Positions 8,989 through 16,859 of a DNA stretch of 64,000 nt are shown here, piece by piece. The position numbers and the translations under genes were made by a program. This DNA comes from Mycolicibacterium boenickei (GTDB lineage Bacteria; Actinomycetota; Actinomycetes; Mycobacteriales; Mycobacteriaceae). A model generated the notes under the pieces. The model was not told the origin of the DNA and did not search any database. It saw nothing but the letters and a program-made list of their open reading frames with translations. How positions within the stretch are numbered: position 1 is the stretch's first letter; each line of letters opens with the position of its first letter. The DNA lies in NCBI RefSeq assembly GCF_010731295.1, contig NZ_AP022579.1, positions 3,038,001 through 3,102,000 on the forward strand. Direction: 5' to 3'.

Positions 8989-9426
8989 TCAATCCTGCGC
9001 GGATTCGTCCAGCTGCGCCAATGCTGCACGTAGCAGGCGGCCGGACTCCTCGCGGTCCGGGTCGCGGCGCACCATCATGCCCTTGACGAAGGACAGTTTG
9101 TCGCCGCTCTGGCGCGGCACCACGTGCAGGTGGATGTGGAAAACGCTCTGGAACGCGGCCTTGCCGTCGTTGATCACGATGTTGTTGCCGTCGGCGTGCA
9201 GCCCGGACAGCCGGGCTGCACGCGCGATGCGCTGGCCGATGCGGGCCATAGCGGCCACGGTTTCGGCCGGGGTGTCGGTCAGGTCAACCGTGTGCCGCTT
9301 CGGGATCACCAGGGTGTGGCCGCGGGTGAACGGCCTGATGTCGAGAATGCCCAGGTAATCGTCGTCCTCGTAGATGCGGATGGCGGGGGCCTCCCCGGCG
9401 ACGATGGCGCAGAACACGCAAGACAT
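8989..9426 (-). CDS. HIT family nucleotide hydrolase
   Basis: A 145-residue histidine-triad protein of the HINT/Fhit superfamily. The N-terminal Cys-Val-Phe-Cys (residues 3-6) is typical of HINT-like members that bind zinc. The triad His97-x-His99-x-His101 is followed by Val-Val-Pro, with His101 the expected catalytic nucleophile. These enzymes hydrolyse nucleoside phosphoramidates or dinucleoside polyphosphates. It is the first gene of a two-gene operon with the Ddn-like reductase and corresponds in position to Rv1262c. Confidence 0.92.
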   Translation of the reverse strand: MSCVFCAIVAGEAPAIRIYEDDDYLGILDIRPFTRGHTLVIPKRHTVDLTDTPAETVAAMARIGQRIARAARLSGLHADGNNIVINDGKAAFQSVFHIHLHVVPRQSGDKLSFVKGMMVRRDPDREESGRLLRAALAQLDESAQD

Positions 9427-9435
9427 GCCGCCACG

Positions 9436-9906
9436 TTAGCCGCCTGCGGTGGCCGCCCATTCGGCGACGCGGCGTTCGCGCTCTTGCGGCGTGAGGTCTT
9501 CGACGCGCGTCATCACGGTCCAGCGCTGGCCGAACGGGTCGAGGATGGAGGCGAAGCGGTCGCCGGTAACGAACGTCTGTGCGGGCTCGCGGATCGTCGC
9601 ACCCGCTTTCTCGGCTCGGGCCACCACGTCGTCGACGTCCGGGCAGTACAACCCGATGGAATGGGTTGCCGCTGCACCCGGTGCCGGGGCGGCGATCTGG
9701 TAGGCCTCCTGCGGGTCGCCGAGTTGCAGCCGGCCGGTGCCGAAGTCCAGTTCGGCATGTGCGACAGTGCCGTCGGGTCCGTCCATCCGTTCGACGACTT
9801 CGGCGCCGAACACGTTCTGGTAGAACGTGATTGCCTTGGCGGCGCCGTCGACGCAGATGAACGGGGTCAGGCTGGTGTAGCCCTGCGGAATCGGTGTGAC
9901 ACTCAT
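9436..9906 (-). CDS. VOC family (PhnB/glyoxalase-fold) protein
   Basis: A 156-residue vicinal-oxygen-chelate fold protein of the PhnB-like type. It opens with Leu-Thr-Pro-Phe-Ile-Cys-Val-Asp-Gly-Ala-Ala-Lys-Ala-Ile-Thr-Phe-Tyr, has the His-Ala-Glu-Leu beta-strand near residue 50 and ends its core with Asp-Arg-Phe-Ala-Ser-Ile-Leu-Asp-Pro-Phe-Gly-Gln-Arg-Trp. Such proteins bind or modify small electrophiles or antibiotics; no substrate can be inferred. ATG 9906 gives the standard N-terminus. It is divergent from the AraC gene, with start codons only 27 bases apart, so the promoters overlap. Confidence 0.85.
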   Translation of the reverse strand: MSVTPIPQGYTSLTPFICVDGAAKAITFYQNVFGAEVVERMDGPDGTVAHAELDFGTGRLQLGDPQEAYQIAAPAPGAAATHSIGLYCPDVDDVVARAEKAGATIREPAQTFVTGDRFASILDPFGQRWTVMTRVEDLTPQERERRVAEWAATAGG

Positions 9907-9920
9907 ACCGACCAGTTTCG

Positions 9921-9934
9921 TAGGCTGGTGGTCA
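9921..9934 (+). promoter_or_regulatory. -10 element for a leaderless AraC-type mRNA
   Basis: TAGGCT at 9921-9926 fits the mycobacterial TAnnnT -10 and lies seven bases before ATG 9934, placing transcription start at the start codon. A GTGACA-like -35 is at 9896-9901 with a long 19-base spacer. There is no Shine-Dalgarno before the ATG. The element lies inside the 27-base gap to the divergent VOC gene. Confidence 0.4.
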
Positions 9935-10758
9935 TGGCCGCTTGGAAAAACGCGCCAGAGCGGGGCGTGGTCGGCCGTGCCGGCAATGTCTCGGCTTTCG
10001 ACCTGCACCGCTGGGCACCGTCGGAGGATGCGGCGAGGTTCGTCGAGCACTTCTGGTCGGTGAGCTGGGATCGGCACGAGGCCGGTCCGTTCGAGAGCAC
10101 GGTGATCACCTTCCCGGCCATGCACCTGACCCGTGAGTGGGGCGATGACGGTGTGCGCCATGGTCATCGGCTACCCAGCACGTTGCTGCACGGGGTGGTG
10201 CCCAAGGTTTTCCGCATCACCATCAGCGGCCGTGGGGCAGTGGTGGGGGCACGGTTCAGGCCCGGTGGCTTCACCGCCCGGTTCGGCGGCGATGCCGCCG
10301 CGATGACTGGGCGGGTGGTGCCGGTAGACGACGAGTTGCTGGGCACACCAGTAGATTTCGGTGAGGACGCGACAGCGGTCCGGCTCGGGTTCGACTCGAT
10401 GATCGGGGCGATGACCGGCGAGGTGGATCCGACGTACCAGGAGCTGACGTCGCTGGTCGATCGAATGCGGGACGACGGGTCATTGCACCGGGTCGAGCAG
10501 GTCATGGCGCTCTCGCCGTGGAGTACCCGAACCACGCAGCGGGTGTTCCGCAGCTATGTCGGCGTGACGGTCAAGTGGGTGCTGTGCCGGTACCGGCTAC
10601 AGCAGGCGGCCCTGGAGATCGAGAGCGCGCCCGAGGTCGATTTCGCCGATCTTGCAGTGCGACTCGGTTGGTACGACCAAGCCCATTTCATCAACGACTT
10701 CCGGTCCATGCTGGGCAGCACGCCGGGGGAGTACGCGGCCGCGCATGGTGGCGGCTAA
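9934..10758 (+). CDS. AraC family transcriptional regulator
   Basis: A 274-residue regulator. The N-terminal part, with Trp-Ala-Pro-Ser and Phe-Trp-Ser-Val-Ser-Trp followed by Phe-Arg-Pro-Gly-Gly-Phe near residue 110, resembles the small beta-barrel sensor domain (DUF6597 type) common before AraC domains in actinobacteria. The C-terminal 90 residues form the double helix-turn-helix, with the family signature Ala-Val-Arg-Leu-Gly-Trp-Tyr-Asp-Gln-Ala-His-Phe-Ile-Asn-Asp-Phe-Arg near the end. The divergent VOC gene is the obvious candidate target. The effector is unknown. Confidence 0.88.
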   Translation: MAAWKNAPERGVVGRAGNVSAFDLHRWAPSEDAARFVEHFWSVSWDRHEAGPFESTVITFPAMHLTREWGDDGVRHGHRLPSTLLHGVVPKVFRITISGRGAVVGARFRPGGFTARFGGDAAAMTGRVVPVDDELLGTPVDFGEDATAVRLGFDSMIGAMTGEVDPTYQELTSLVDRMRDDGSLHRVEQVMALSPWSTRTTQRVFRSYVGVTVKWVLCRYRLQQAALEIESAPEVDFADLAVRLGWYDQAHFINDFRSMLGSTPGEYAAAHGGG

Positions 10759-11048
10759 CCGTCGATATGGGTCGGTGGATCGGCGAACGTGAAATCGAAC
10801 GGATAGTCGTGGCCGGGGCCCATCGGGTCGCAGCGCTTGACGGGCACCAGGTGGGAACTGAAGCCGCTGGGCACATAGCCCCAGGTGCCGATGCAACGTT
10901 GCCAGCTGCCGTCGGGCTGGATGGGTCCGTCGCACTTGCTGATGACGTTGCCGCCGTACACGCAGCCGGCGCTGGCCGGCGGGGCCGAGGTGATCATCCC
11001 GGCCACCGTCAGCACGGTGGCCAGGCCTCCGATGATGAAGAGCTTCAC
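10755..11048 (-). CDS. Small secreted CDGP-motif protein
   Basis: A 97-residue exported protein. A hydrophobic signal peptide (Leu-Phe-Ile-Ile-Gly-Gly-Leu through Pro-Pro-Ala-Ser-Ala, about residues 3-26) precedes a mature domain of about 70 residues with four cysteines, including Lys-Cys-Asp-Gly-Pro and Trp-Gln-Arg-Cys. I recognise this as a conserved mycobacterial secreted family of unknown function, probably held by two disulphides. GTG 11048 is chosen because a GGGAGA ribosome-binding site lies 4 bases upstream; an ATG at 11060 lies upstream of this site and would waste it. It converges with the AraC gene, overlapping by four bases. Confidence 0.7.
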   Translation of the reverse strand: MKLFIIGGLATVLTVAGMITSAPPASAGCVYGGNVISKCDGPIQPDGSWQRCIGTWGYVPSGFSSHLVPVKRCDPMGPGHDYPFDFTFADPPTHIDG

Positions 11049-11186
11049 GGGTTCTCCCATCTGCCGCTACTCAACGACGCTACCGCGCAGCCGACTCGGT
11101 GGTGGCACCTTTGTGCCTTTCGCCGCGGGTAGGCACTGTCGATCACCCCCCAACGCCATCAGAGGGGCACCGCCGCTCGCGCGGCT

Positions 11187-12785
11187 TCAGAAGGGTGGGG
11201 GTGGTCCGTGTTCTTCGGCGAGCCAGGCTTGGTATTGGCGTTCGACTTCGATGTCGTGGTTGAGTTCGGCGCGCAGGAATCGTTCTTCGGTGATGCGGTC
11301 TTGGCGGTCTTGTTCGCGGGTGCGTGAGCGTTTGGGCATCTTCACGCCGCGGTTCGGGCTGGGAGCTTCGGGTTCGGGAAGGTTCAGGTCGCCGGTCGGG
11401 GTTCCGAGGGTGGGGAACATGGCGGCGCCGTGGGGTTCGGTGACATGGGTGTGGCTGGTGGGTGTGGTGATTTCGACTGTGCCGTCGGGTAATTGACGAT
11501 CCGACCAGCCGGGGCAGAACGTTTTCAGCAGGTGATGGGCCCGGCAGTACAGCTTGGTGTTGGACGGGTGGGTCGGGCCCAGCGGGTAGGGCACGGTGTG
11601 GTCGATATCGCAGCGTTGCACGGGGGCGTCACAGCCGGGGAATCGACAGGTCAGATCGCGCCAGCGGATGAACTCCGAGAGCGCCACCGAGGGCCGATAC
11701 CCCGGCTCAGCTTCCTGGGGCGTAGCGACCGACTCGGCCGGTTCCGCCGGCTCGGATAGGTCGGTCGACTCGGCGGGTTTGGTGGGTGCCACAGCCTCTG
11801 GCGAAGCGCTCGATTCGGTTGGCGCAGTCGTATCAGTCGACTGGCGGGGTTGAGCCGCGCTGGGTTCGGCGGGCTCAGCACCGCGGGCGGGGATCCGTAC
11901 CGGCTTGATCTTCGCCGAGGCCGCCAGGTCGCGCACACGATCGGCGGGCAGGATGCCGTACCCGGGCAGGTATCCCGGATGGTTCGAGGTGCCATCGAGG
12001 GTGGCTTGTTCGGCCAGCACATGTACCACCGCCGCATCAGCGGCCGCCCTCTTTTGCGCCGCCGGGCAGTCGTCGCGACCGCACCGGCAGGCCAGTTGGC
12101 CCTCCAACCGGGCCAGTGGCCCGATCGCATCGGCACGCCGCCGCTCCCGGCTGCGCGGATCATGCTCACACACCGTGTCCGCCAACGCATCCAGGCGTTG
12201 ATCCAACGCCGCCCCGTCCTCAGCATCAACATTCGCCACGATGATGGCCTGACCCGGGCTGCCCGGATCCACCTGCACAAACCGATCCTGCGCCACATCC
12301 GGCGGTATCCGCACCCCATTGGGATCCACTGTGGCGATCCGGTGATCGATCCGTTCCCGCAGTTGTTTTTCCGACAACCGCATCCACTGAGACGCCCGGC
12401 CGGCCAACTCCGCATCCAGTTCGGCCCACACCGACGGGTCGGTGGTCTCGGTGCGGGCGATGATCATCCGCACCACCCGATAATCGATGTCGCCGACGGC
12501 AAACCGGGCCGCCACCTGGGGCAGTTTGTCGCGCAGCACTCGGGCGTGATGCACCTGGGTGCCGCCGCGGCCCCGGCTGATCCGCATCGCCGCCGACACC
12601 TCCGCCGAAACCTCGTCGAACGGGTCGGTGCGCCAGTAAATACTGTCGGCCAGTTCCTGTTCACGCAGGCTGTCCAACGCCCCGACCTCGGCCAACCGGG
12701 CCGCGATCGCCACCGACTCGGCCCGCGTGGCAGCACTGATCCGCTCGATCAGCTCCACATCGGACACGACCTCGGTGTCGAACAT
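11187..12785 (-). CDS. DUF222/13E12-type HNH endonuclease, SOS-boxed
   Basis: A 532-residue member of the mycobacterial 13E12 repeat family. The N-terminal DUF222 helical domain fills about residues 1-280. A low-complexity linker rich in Ala, Pro, Glu, Ser and Thr follows, then an HNH nuclease domain with Cys-Arg-Phe-Pro-Gly-Cys and Cys-Asp-Ile-Asp-His-Thr-Val-Pro, and finally Asn-Thr-Lys-Leu-Tyr-Cys-Arg-Ala-His-His. The two Cys pairs should hold a structural zinc and Asp-His with the later His residues form the catalytic metal site. Its cellular function is unestablished. The start is ATG 12785 (Met-Phe-Asp-Thr-Glu), which lies inside a LexA-type box, so DNA-damage induction is expected. A GTG at 12815 upstream is unlikely. 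Confidence 0.88.
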   Translation of the reverse strand: MFDTEVVSDVELIERISAATRAESVAIAARLAEVGALDSLREQELADSIYWRTDPFDEVSAEVSAAMRISRGRGGTQVHHARVLRDKLPQVAARFAVGDIDYRVVRMIIARTETTDPSVWAELDAELAGRASQWMRLSEKQLRERIDHRIATVDPNGVRIPPDVAQDRFVQVDPGSPGQAIIVANVDAEDGAALDQRLDALADTVCEHDPRSRERRRADAIGPLARLEGQLACRCGRDDCPAAQKRAAADAAVVHVLAEQATLDGTSNHPGYLPGYGILPADRVRDLAASAKIKPVRIPARGAEPAEPSAAQPRQSTDTTAPTESSASPEAVAPTKPAESTDLSEPAEPAESVATPQEAEPGYRPSVALSEFIRWRDLTCRFPGCDAPVQRCDIDHTVPYPLGPTHPSNTKLYCRAHHLLKTFCPGWSDRQLPDGTVEITTPTSHTHVTEPHGAAMFPTLGTPTGDLNLPEPEAPSPNRGVKMPKRSRTREQDRQDRITEERFLRAELNHDIEVERQYQAWLAEEHGPPPPF

Positions 12786-12793
12786 ACATTCGA
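12778..12793 (-). promoter_or_regulatory. LexA-binding SOS box overlapping the HNH gene start codon
   Basis: On the minus strand the 16-mer TCGAATGTATGTTCGA matches the mycobacterial SOS consensus TCGAAC-N4-GTTCGA with a single mismatch (T for C in the first arm). Its internal ATG is the start codon of the 13E12-type gene. LexA bound here would block both transcription and initiation. SOS boxes at 13E12 genes are known in M. tuberculosis. Confidence 0.8.
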
Positions 12794-12836
12794 GTATGCC
12801 ACCACCCACCGACACGTGCGGGAGGATTGGGCGAGA

Positions 12837-15800
12837 TCAAGGCAGCGCCAACGCCAGCGCCGTGTGCCCTTCGAACCCGAGCCGGGTTGCCATGTCCCGG
12901 TACTGGTCACGGAAATCGCGGTAGCTCGCGTCGTCGCCCTTCGCGCGGGCGATGAGTGCGCGGACCCGCAGAAGCATGATGTCGCGAATGACGAGGCCGT
13001 CTTCGGCTGGAGTCGCCGCCAGCCTGGCGATCGCCGCCTCGGCCTCGGCCACGTCGCCCTCGGCCCCGCGGTCCAGCAGGGCTTCGGCGAGGATTCCGGT
13101 CGCGAGGATGTTGTACGGAAGCTGCCCGCTGTGAAAGAGGTCGTCGATCGCCTCGCGCAGCACCCGGATGGCTCCGGCCCGGTCGCCGCGCTTGGCCCGC
13201 TCGCGCGCGGTGTACATGTCGATACCGATCAACTCGGACATATAGAACCGTCCACTGACACACATCTGCCGGACCTGGCCGAGAATAGCCAGCCCGCGCT
13301 CGCGGTCGGCAGGCGAATCTCGGTTCAGCAATGCGTATCCCATGGTCACCCGGGCCAGGCCGAGAGCGATGTCGTCGCCGGCCCCCTCGGTGATCTGCAG
13401 CGCCTCGTCGATGTCGCGCAGTGCTTCGTCGCTGGCGAGCAGTACGCCGCACGACACCGTGGTGAAGTACGTCCAGGTGATGACGAGCGCGTGGGTGAAC
13501 CTGTCGGTGTTGCGGGCCATGGCGAGCGCATGATCGAGGTCTGCGCGCCAACCATCAAGGCCAAGGGCCCATTTGGCGATGCTGCGGGCCGCGAAGGCGA
13601 CCGCCAGCGGTGAGCCGACGATGAAGTTGCCCTTGGTGGGGTCTCCGTCAGCCAGGTCGATCGCCATCTGCGACCAGCGCAGCACCTCACCCATTTCGCC
13701 GCTTTCGATCTTGAGTGAGATCGGAGTCGCCGACAAGCCGACCGTCAGCGCCGGGTCGCCGATGGACTCGATCAAGGTCATGTGCTCGGACACCTGCCTC
13801 GACGCGTCGCGCACCCGGCCCTGCAACATCAGTTCGCCGGTCAACCCGGCCATGCCGATCGCCAGTGAGGCCTTGTCCCCGGCGGCCTCGCACAGCTCCC
13901 TCAGTTCCTCGAACCGGGCACCGGAGACATTCACCTTGATCCGGAAGCCATTGCCGCACACCAGAGTGCGCGGCGCTATCCGCATCGCGGGCCGGTCGGG
14001 ATCGTCGGCTGGCAACAAGTCGGCGATCTGCCGAGCGCGCTCCCAACATATCTGGGCCGCGGCGGAATCGCGATTGTTCGCCCACGCTCCGGCACGCATG
14101 TGCCAGGCGTACGCCGTGTGCAGATCGCCTGCGGCTTCGAGGTGTTCGGCGATCAATGCCGCGTTCTCGTCGGCCAGCTCGGGTTCGCGATCGGCAATGG
14201 TGTTGGCCAGGCGTCGATGCAGTTCAGCCCGATCGGATTTCAGCTGTGATTCGTAGGCGACGGTCCGCACCATCGGGTGGTGGAAGGCGAACTCCGCGTG
14301 CGGCGTGTACTGCACCTGATCGATCAGTTCGGCTTCGATCAGATCCTCGAACACCGGCTCGGTGTCCAGGCAGGCCAGCAAGCCCTCGCTGAACCTGGAT
14401 CCGATGACCGCGGCGGCGCTCAGCGTTCGCTTGGCCGCGGGATCCAGCCGGTCGATCCGCGCGGCGATGGTGGCCTGGAGGGTGGCGGGCACGCTCACCC
14501 GGCCGTGCCCGTCGCACAGTACGTAGGCGCCGCGTTCGCCGCGGAGCAGACCCCGTTCGGCCAGGTCCCGCACGATCTCGAGGGCGAAGAACGGGTTGCC
14601 GGCGGCCCGCCCGGTGATGGTTTCGGTCAGGTCCGCGACGCCGTCACCGGTACCCAGCAGCTCATTGATCAACGCTGATGTTTCCGAATCATCCAGTGGT
14701 GCAAGGACTATCGTTTGCGCGCCATGGACGTGGCTCAATGCGCCGTGATACTCGGGGCGGTAGGTGATCAGGACGAGGGATGGGGTCTGCGGAGTCACTG
14801 ACAAGAAATCCGCCAGCATCGATTCGCTCACGCTGTCGATCCAGTGGGCATCCTCGATGACATAGACCGCCGGGGTGTTCCGCGCCAGCGACGCCGCGTT
14901 GACCAGGGTGGTGAGCCGGCGCCGCCGGGCATCGGGGTCGATCACCGGCAGGTCGACGTCGGGATCGCCGATGCCGAGTAGGTCGTCGAGTAGCTCAAGG
15001 CTCTCCGTGCTGTCGTCGGGAACCTGGGCCCGAAGCTTGGCCCGGGCCGGCTCACGGTCCAGCTCCGCCACACCGAACCCGGCCCGCAGGAGGCCCGCGA
15101 TGGCGTGAAACGGGATTTCGGTGGTGTGGGACTCGCAGAAGGTGGAGTGCACGGGGACGCCGCGGGTAGCGGCCTTCGCCGCGAGTTCGCTGACCAGCCG
15201 GCTCTTGCCGATACCGGGTCCGCCCACCAGCAGGACGATGCTGCCGTGCCCCTGGATCGAGCGCTCCAGGATGCCCTCGACAGCGGACAGTTCCCAGCCT
15301 CGGCCGACCAGCGTTGATTCGCCGACGTTGAGCAGGTTGTGGGTGGAATTGAGCTCGAGCAGGCGGCGCGCCCGGATCGGGTGATCGGCACCCTTGACCT
15401 GCACCATCTCCGGCTCACCCAGCATCATGGTGTCTTCGACCAGGTGCGCGGTCGATTCGGTGAGCATCACCCCGCCGGACGGGGCGACCGATTCCATCCG
15501 CTGGGCCATCCCTACGTGTTCGCCGATGGCGGTGTAGCTCATCGTGTCGGTGCCGACCTCGCCGGTGATGACCTGACCGGAGCTCAGTCCGACTCGCAGC
15601 TGTAGGGCGAGGCCATCGCGGGCACTTACCTGCACCGCCAGCAGGGCGGTCTGCCGCTGGATCTCGAGGGCGGCCATACAGGCGCGAAAAGCATGGTCTT
15701 CTAACGCAACCGGTGCACCGAAGATGGCCATGATGCCGTCGCCGGTGAATTTGTCGACGGTGCCGCCGTAGCGGCGGACCACTGCGGCTGATCGGTTGAA

Positions 15801-16004
15801 CAGGTCGCTCATGATCTCGCGGAGACGTTCGGCGCCCAACGTTGCTGCGATGTCCATCGACCGCACGACGTCGGCGAACAAGACGGTGACCTGCTTGTAC
15901 TCGGCGCCAGGTGTCGAGATGACGGGGGCGCCGCACGCGTCGCAGTATCGGGCGCCTGCCCGAGGCTCGGTGCCACACGCGCGGCACGTCGCAGTTTCCG
16001 TCAT
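12837..16004 (-). CDS. Class III cyclase-like domain / AAA ATPase / TPR signalling protein
   Basis: A 1055-residue multidomain protein. Residues 7-24 are a zinc ribbon (Cys7, Cys10, Cys21, Cys24). A class III nucleotide cyclase domain spans about 36-190, with metal Asp45 and Asp89 and Lys85. A P-loop ATPase starts near 230, with Walker A Gly-Gly-Pro-Gly-Ile-Gly-Lys-Ser at 261-268, and the rest is helical TPR-like repeat. No LuxR-type helix-turn-helix follows, unlike several M. tuberculosis relatives. The position of the transition-state Asn is Gly165 and the adenine-selecting Asp is Thr158, while Arg169 remains, so cyclase activity is doubtful. It may act as an ATP-driven sensor scaffold. ATG 16004 gives the zinc ribbon start; the upstream frame has no coding character. 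Confidence 0.85.
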   Translation of the reverse strand: MTETATCRACGTEPRAGARYCDACGAPVISTPGAEYKQVTVLFADVVRSMDIAATLGAERLREIMSDLFNRSAAVVRRYGGTVDKFTGDGIMAIFGAPVALEDHAFRACMAALEIQRQTALLAVQVSARDGLALQLRVGLSSGQVITGEVGTDTMSYTAIGEHVGMAQRMESVAPSGGVMLTESTAHLVEDTMMLGEPEMVQVKGADHPIRARRLLELNSTHNLLNVGESTLVGRGWELSAVEGILERSIQGHGSIVLLVGGPGIGKSRLVSELAAKAATRGVPVHSTFCESHTTEIPFHAIAGLLRAGFGVAELDREPARAKLRAQVPDDSTESLELLDDLLGIGDPDVDLPVIDPDARRRRLTTLVNAASLARNTPAVYVIEDAHWIDSVSESMLADFLSVTPQTPSLVLITYRPEYHGALSHVHGAQTIVLAPLDDSETSALINELLGTGDGVADLTETITGRAAGNPFFALEIVRDLAERGLLRGERGAYVLCDGHGRVSVPATLQATIAARIDRLDPAAKRTLSAAAVIGSRFSEGLLACLDTEPVFEDLIEAELIDQVQYTPHAEFAFHHPMVRTVAYESQLKSDRAELHRRLANTIADREPELADENAALIAEHLEAAGDLHTAYAWHMRAGAWANNRDSAAAQICWERARQIADLLPADDPDRPAMRIAPRTLVCGNGFRIKVNVSGARFEELRELCEAAGDKASLAIGMAGLTGELMLQGRVRDASRQVSEHMTLIESIGDPALTVGLSATPISLKIESGEMGEVLRWSQMAIDLADGDPTKGNFIVGSPLAVAFAARSIAKWALGLDGWRADLDHALAMARNTDRFTHALVITWTYFTTVSCGVLLASDEALRDIDEALQITEGAGDDIALGLARVTMGYALLNRDSPADRERGLAILGQVRQMCVSGRFYMSELIGIDMYTARERAKRGDRAGAIRVLREAIDDLFHSGQLPYNILATGILAEALLDRGAEGDVAEAEAAIARLAATPAEDGLVIRDIMLLRVRALIARAKGDDASYRDFRDQYRDMATRLGFEGHTALALALP

Positions 16005-16088
16005 TCGAAGCCCCCGCCATCGGAGAACCTGCTGCAATGAGAATAGAACGCAGCAACGCCGCGGGGGCGGGGATGCCACACTGACACT

Positions 16089-16364
16089 ATGGGCCTTTTC
16101 CGCGGCAACGATGAATCGAGCAACGACCTGCGCCGACGTGTAGAGGAACTTGAACGACGGGTCGCGGCCCTGGAACGGGCGGCCTCGGCCGCGGGGCACC
16201 CGGTGTCGGTGCCACCGACGGCTCACCCCAGCGAGATGGTGGCCAGCCAGATGGTCCGCCAGCTGGCTCTGCAGGGGCAGAAGATCGCGGCCATCAAGCT
16301 GTTGCGCGACGAGACCGGGCTGCGGCTCAAGGAAGCCAAGGACATCGTCGACCGGCTGGCTTGA
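16089..16364 (+). CDS. Ribosomal protein L7/L12 C-terminal-like protein
   Basis: A 91-residue protein. Residues 10-35 are a heptad-patterned coiled coil (Leu-Arg-Arg-Arg-Val-Glu-Glu-Leu-Glu-Arg-Arg-Val). Residues 55-91 match the bL12 C-terminal domain, ending Lys-Leu-Leu-Arg-Asp-Glu-Thr-Gly-Leu-Arg-Leu-Lys-Glu-Ala-Lys-Asp-Ile-Val-Asp. It lacks the N-terminal dimerisation region of true L12, so it is not the ribosomal stalk protein. The coiled coil probably replaces it as a dimerisation element. Its role is unknown. It is divergent from the cyclase-ATPase gene and converges with the glycosylase gene. Confidence 0.75.
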   Translation: MGLFRGNDESSNDLRRRVEELERRVAALERAASAAGHPVSVPPTAHPSEMVASQMVRQLALQGQKIAAIKLLRDETGLRLKEAKDIVDRLA

Positions 16365-16370
16365 CCGAAA

Positions 16371-16859
16371 CTAGCCGCCCAGAGCAGCTCTCCACGCGTC
16401 CAGTTTCGCTGCGAACGCCATCGTCTGTGCCGGGCTGCTCGACGGCACCCGCACGCTGGGCGGCGGGGGAGTGTCGACCAGCCGCCGGTAGTTCGACTCG
16501 GCGGCAGCCCCGTTGAACACCACGCGGTCGAGAGAGGGATGTTCGCTGAAGAAGGCATCAAAGTCGTTGGCCACCATGCTGTCACGCTCCACGGCCGAGT
16601 CGAGGCTGCCCACCCGTCGGCATGATCGCAGCACGTCCCACACCGCGACATGGTATGCGCACAGCGCGGCCACTCGCTCCGGATAGGGCGCATCGACGCT
16701 GAATCCGAAGAGAGTGCCGGTGATCCGCCAGAACGCGTTGCGCGGATTGCCGTAGTACTGCCCCGAGGACAGGGACATCGCACTGGGCATGTTGCCCAAG
16801 ACCAGTACGCGCGGCGCCGCGCCGACGATCGGGTCCAGCCCGTGCAGCAGCTCGGTCAT
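16371..16859 (-). CDS. DNA-deoxyinosine (hypoxanthine) glycosylase, UDG superfamily family 6
   Basis: A 162-residue protein matching the hypoxanthine-DNA glycosylase family. Motif 1 is Leu-Gly-Asn-Met-Pro-Ser-Ala-Met-Ser-Leu at residues 20-29, followed by Gln-Tyr-Tyr-Gly-Asn-Pro-Arg-Asn-Ala-Phe-Trp, which is the family hallmark. The Val-Phe-Asn-Gly strand and Pro-Ser-Ser-Ser-Pro-Ala near the C-terminus complete the site. The enzyme should excise hypoxanthine from deaminated adenine. It is the second UDG-superfamily member in the window, unrelated in position to udgB. Its ATG overlaps the stop of the upstream deacetylase by four bases. Confidence 0.85.
   Translation of the reverse strand: MTELLHGLDPIVGAAPRVLVLGNMPSAMSLSSGQYYGNPRNAFWRITGTLFGFSVDAPYPERVAALCAYHVAVWDVLRSCRRVGSLDSAVERDSMVANDFDAFFSEHPSLDRVVFNGAAAESNYRRLVDTPPPPSVRVPSSSPAQTMAFAAKLDAWRAALGG

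Noticed and set aside
11187..12785. HNH gene as evidence of a prophage or mobile intron
   Set aside because: 13E12-type DUF222-HNH genes are multicopy chromosomal genes in mycobacteria; no integrase, att repeats or phage genes are nearby.
11850..13613. A long plus-strand open frame across the 13E12 gene and the cyclase gene
   Set aside because: It is antisense to two genes with clear domains, and its His/Arg/Gly-rich composition is typical of shadow frames in high-GC DNA.
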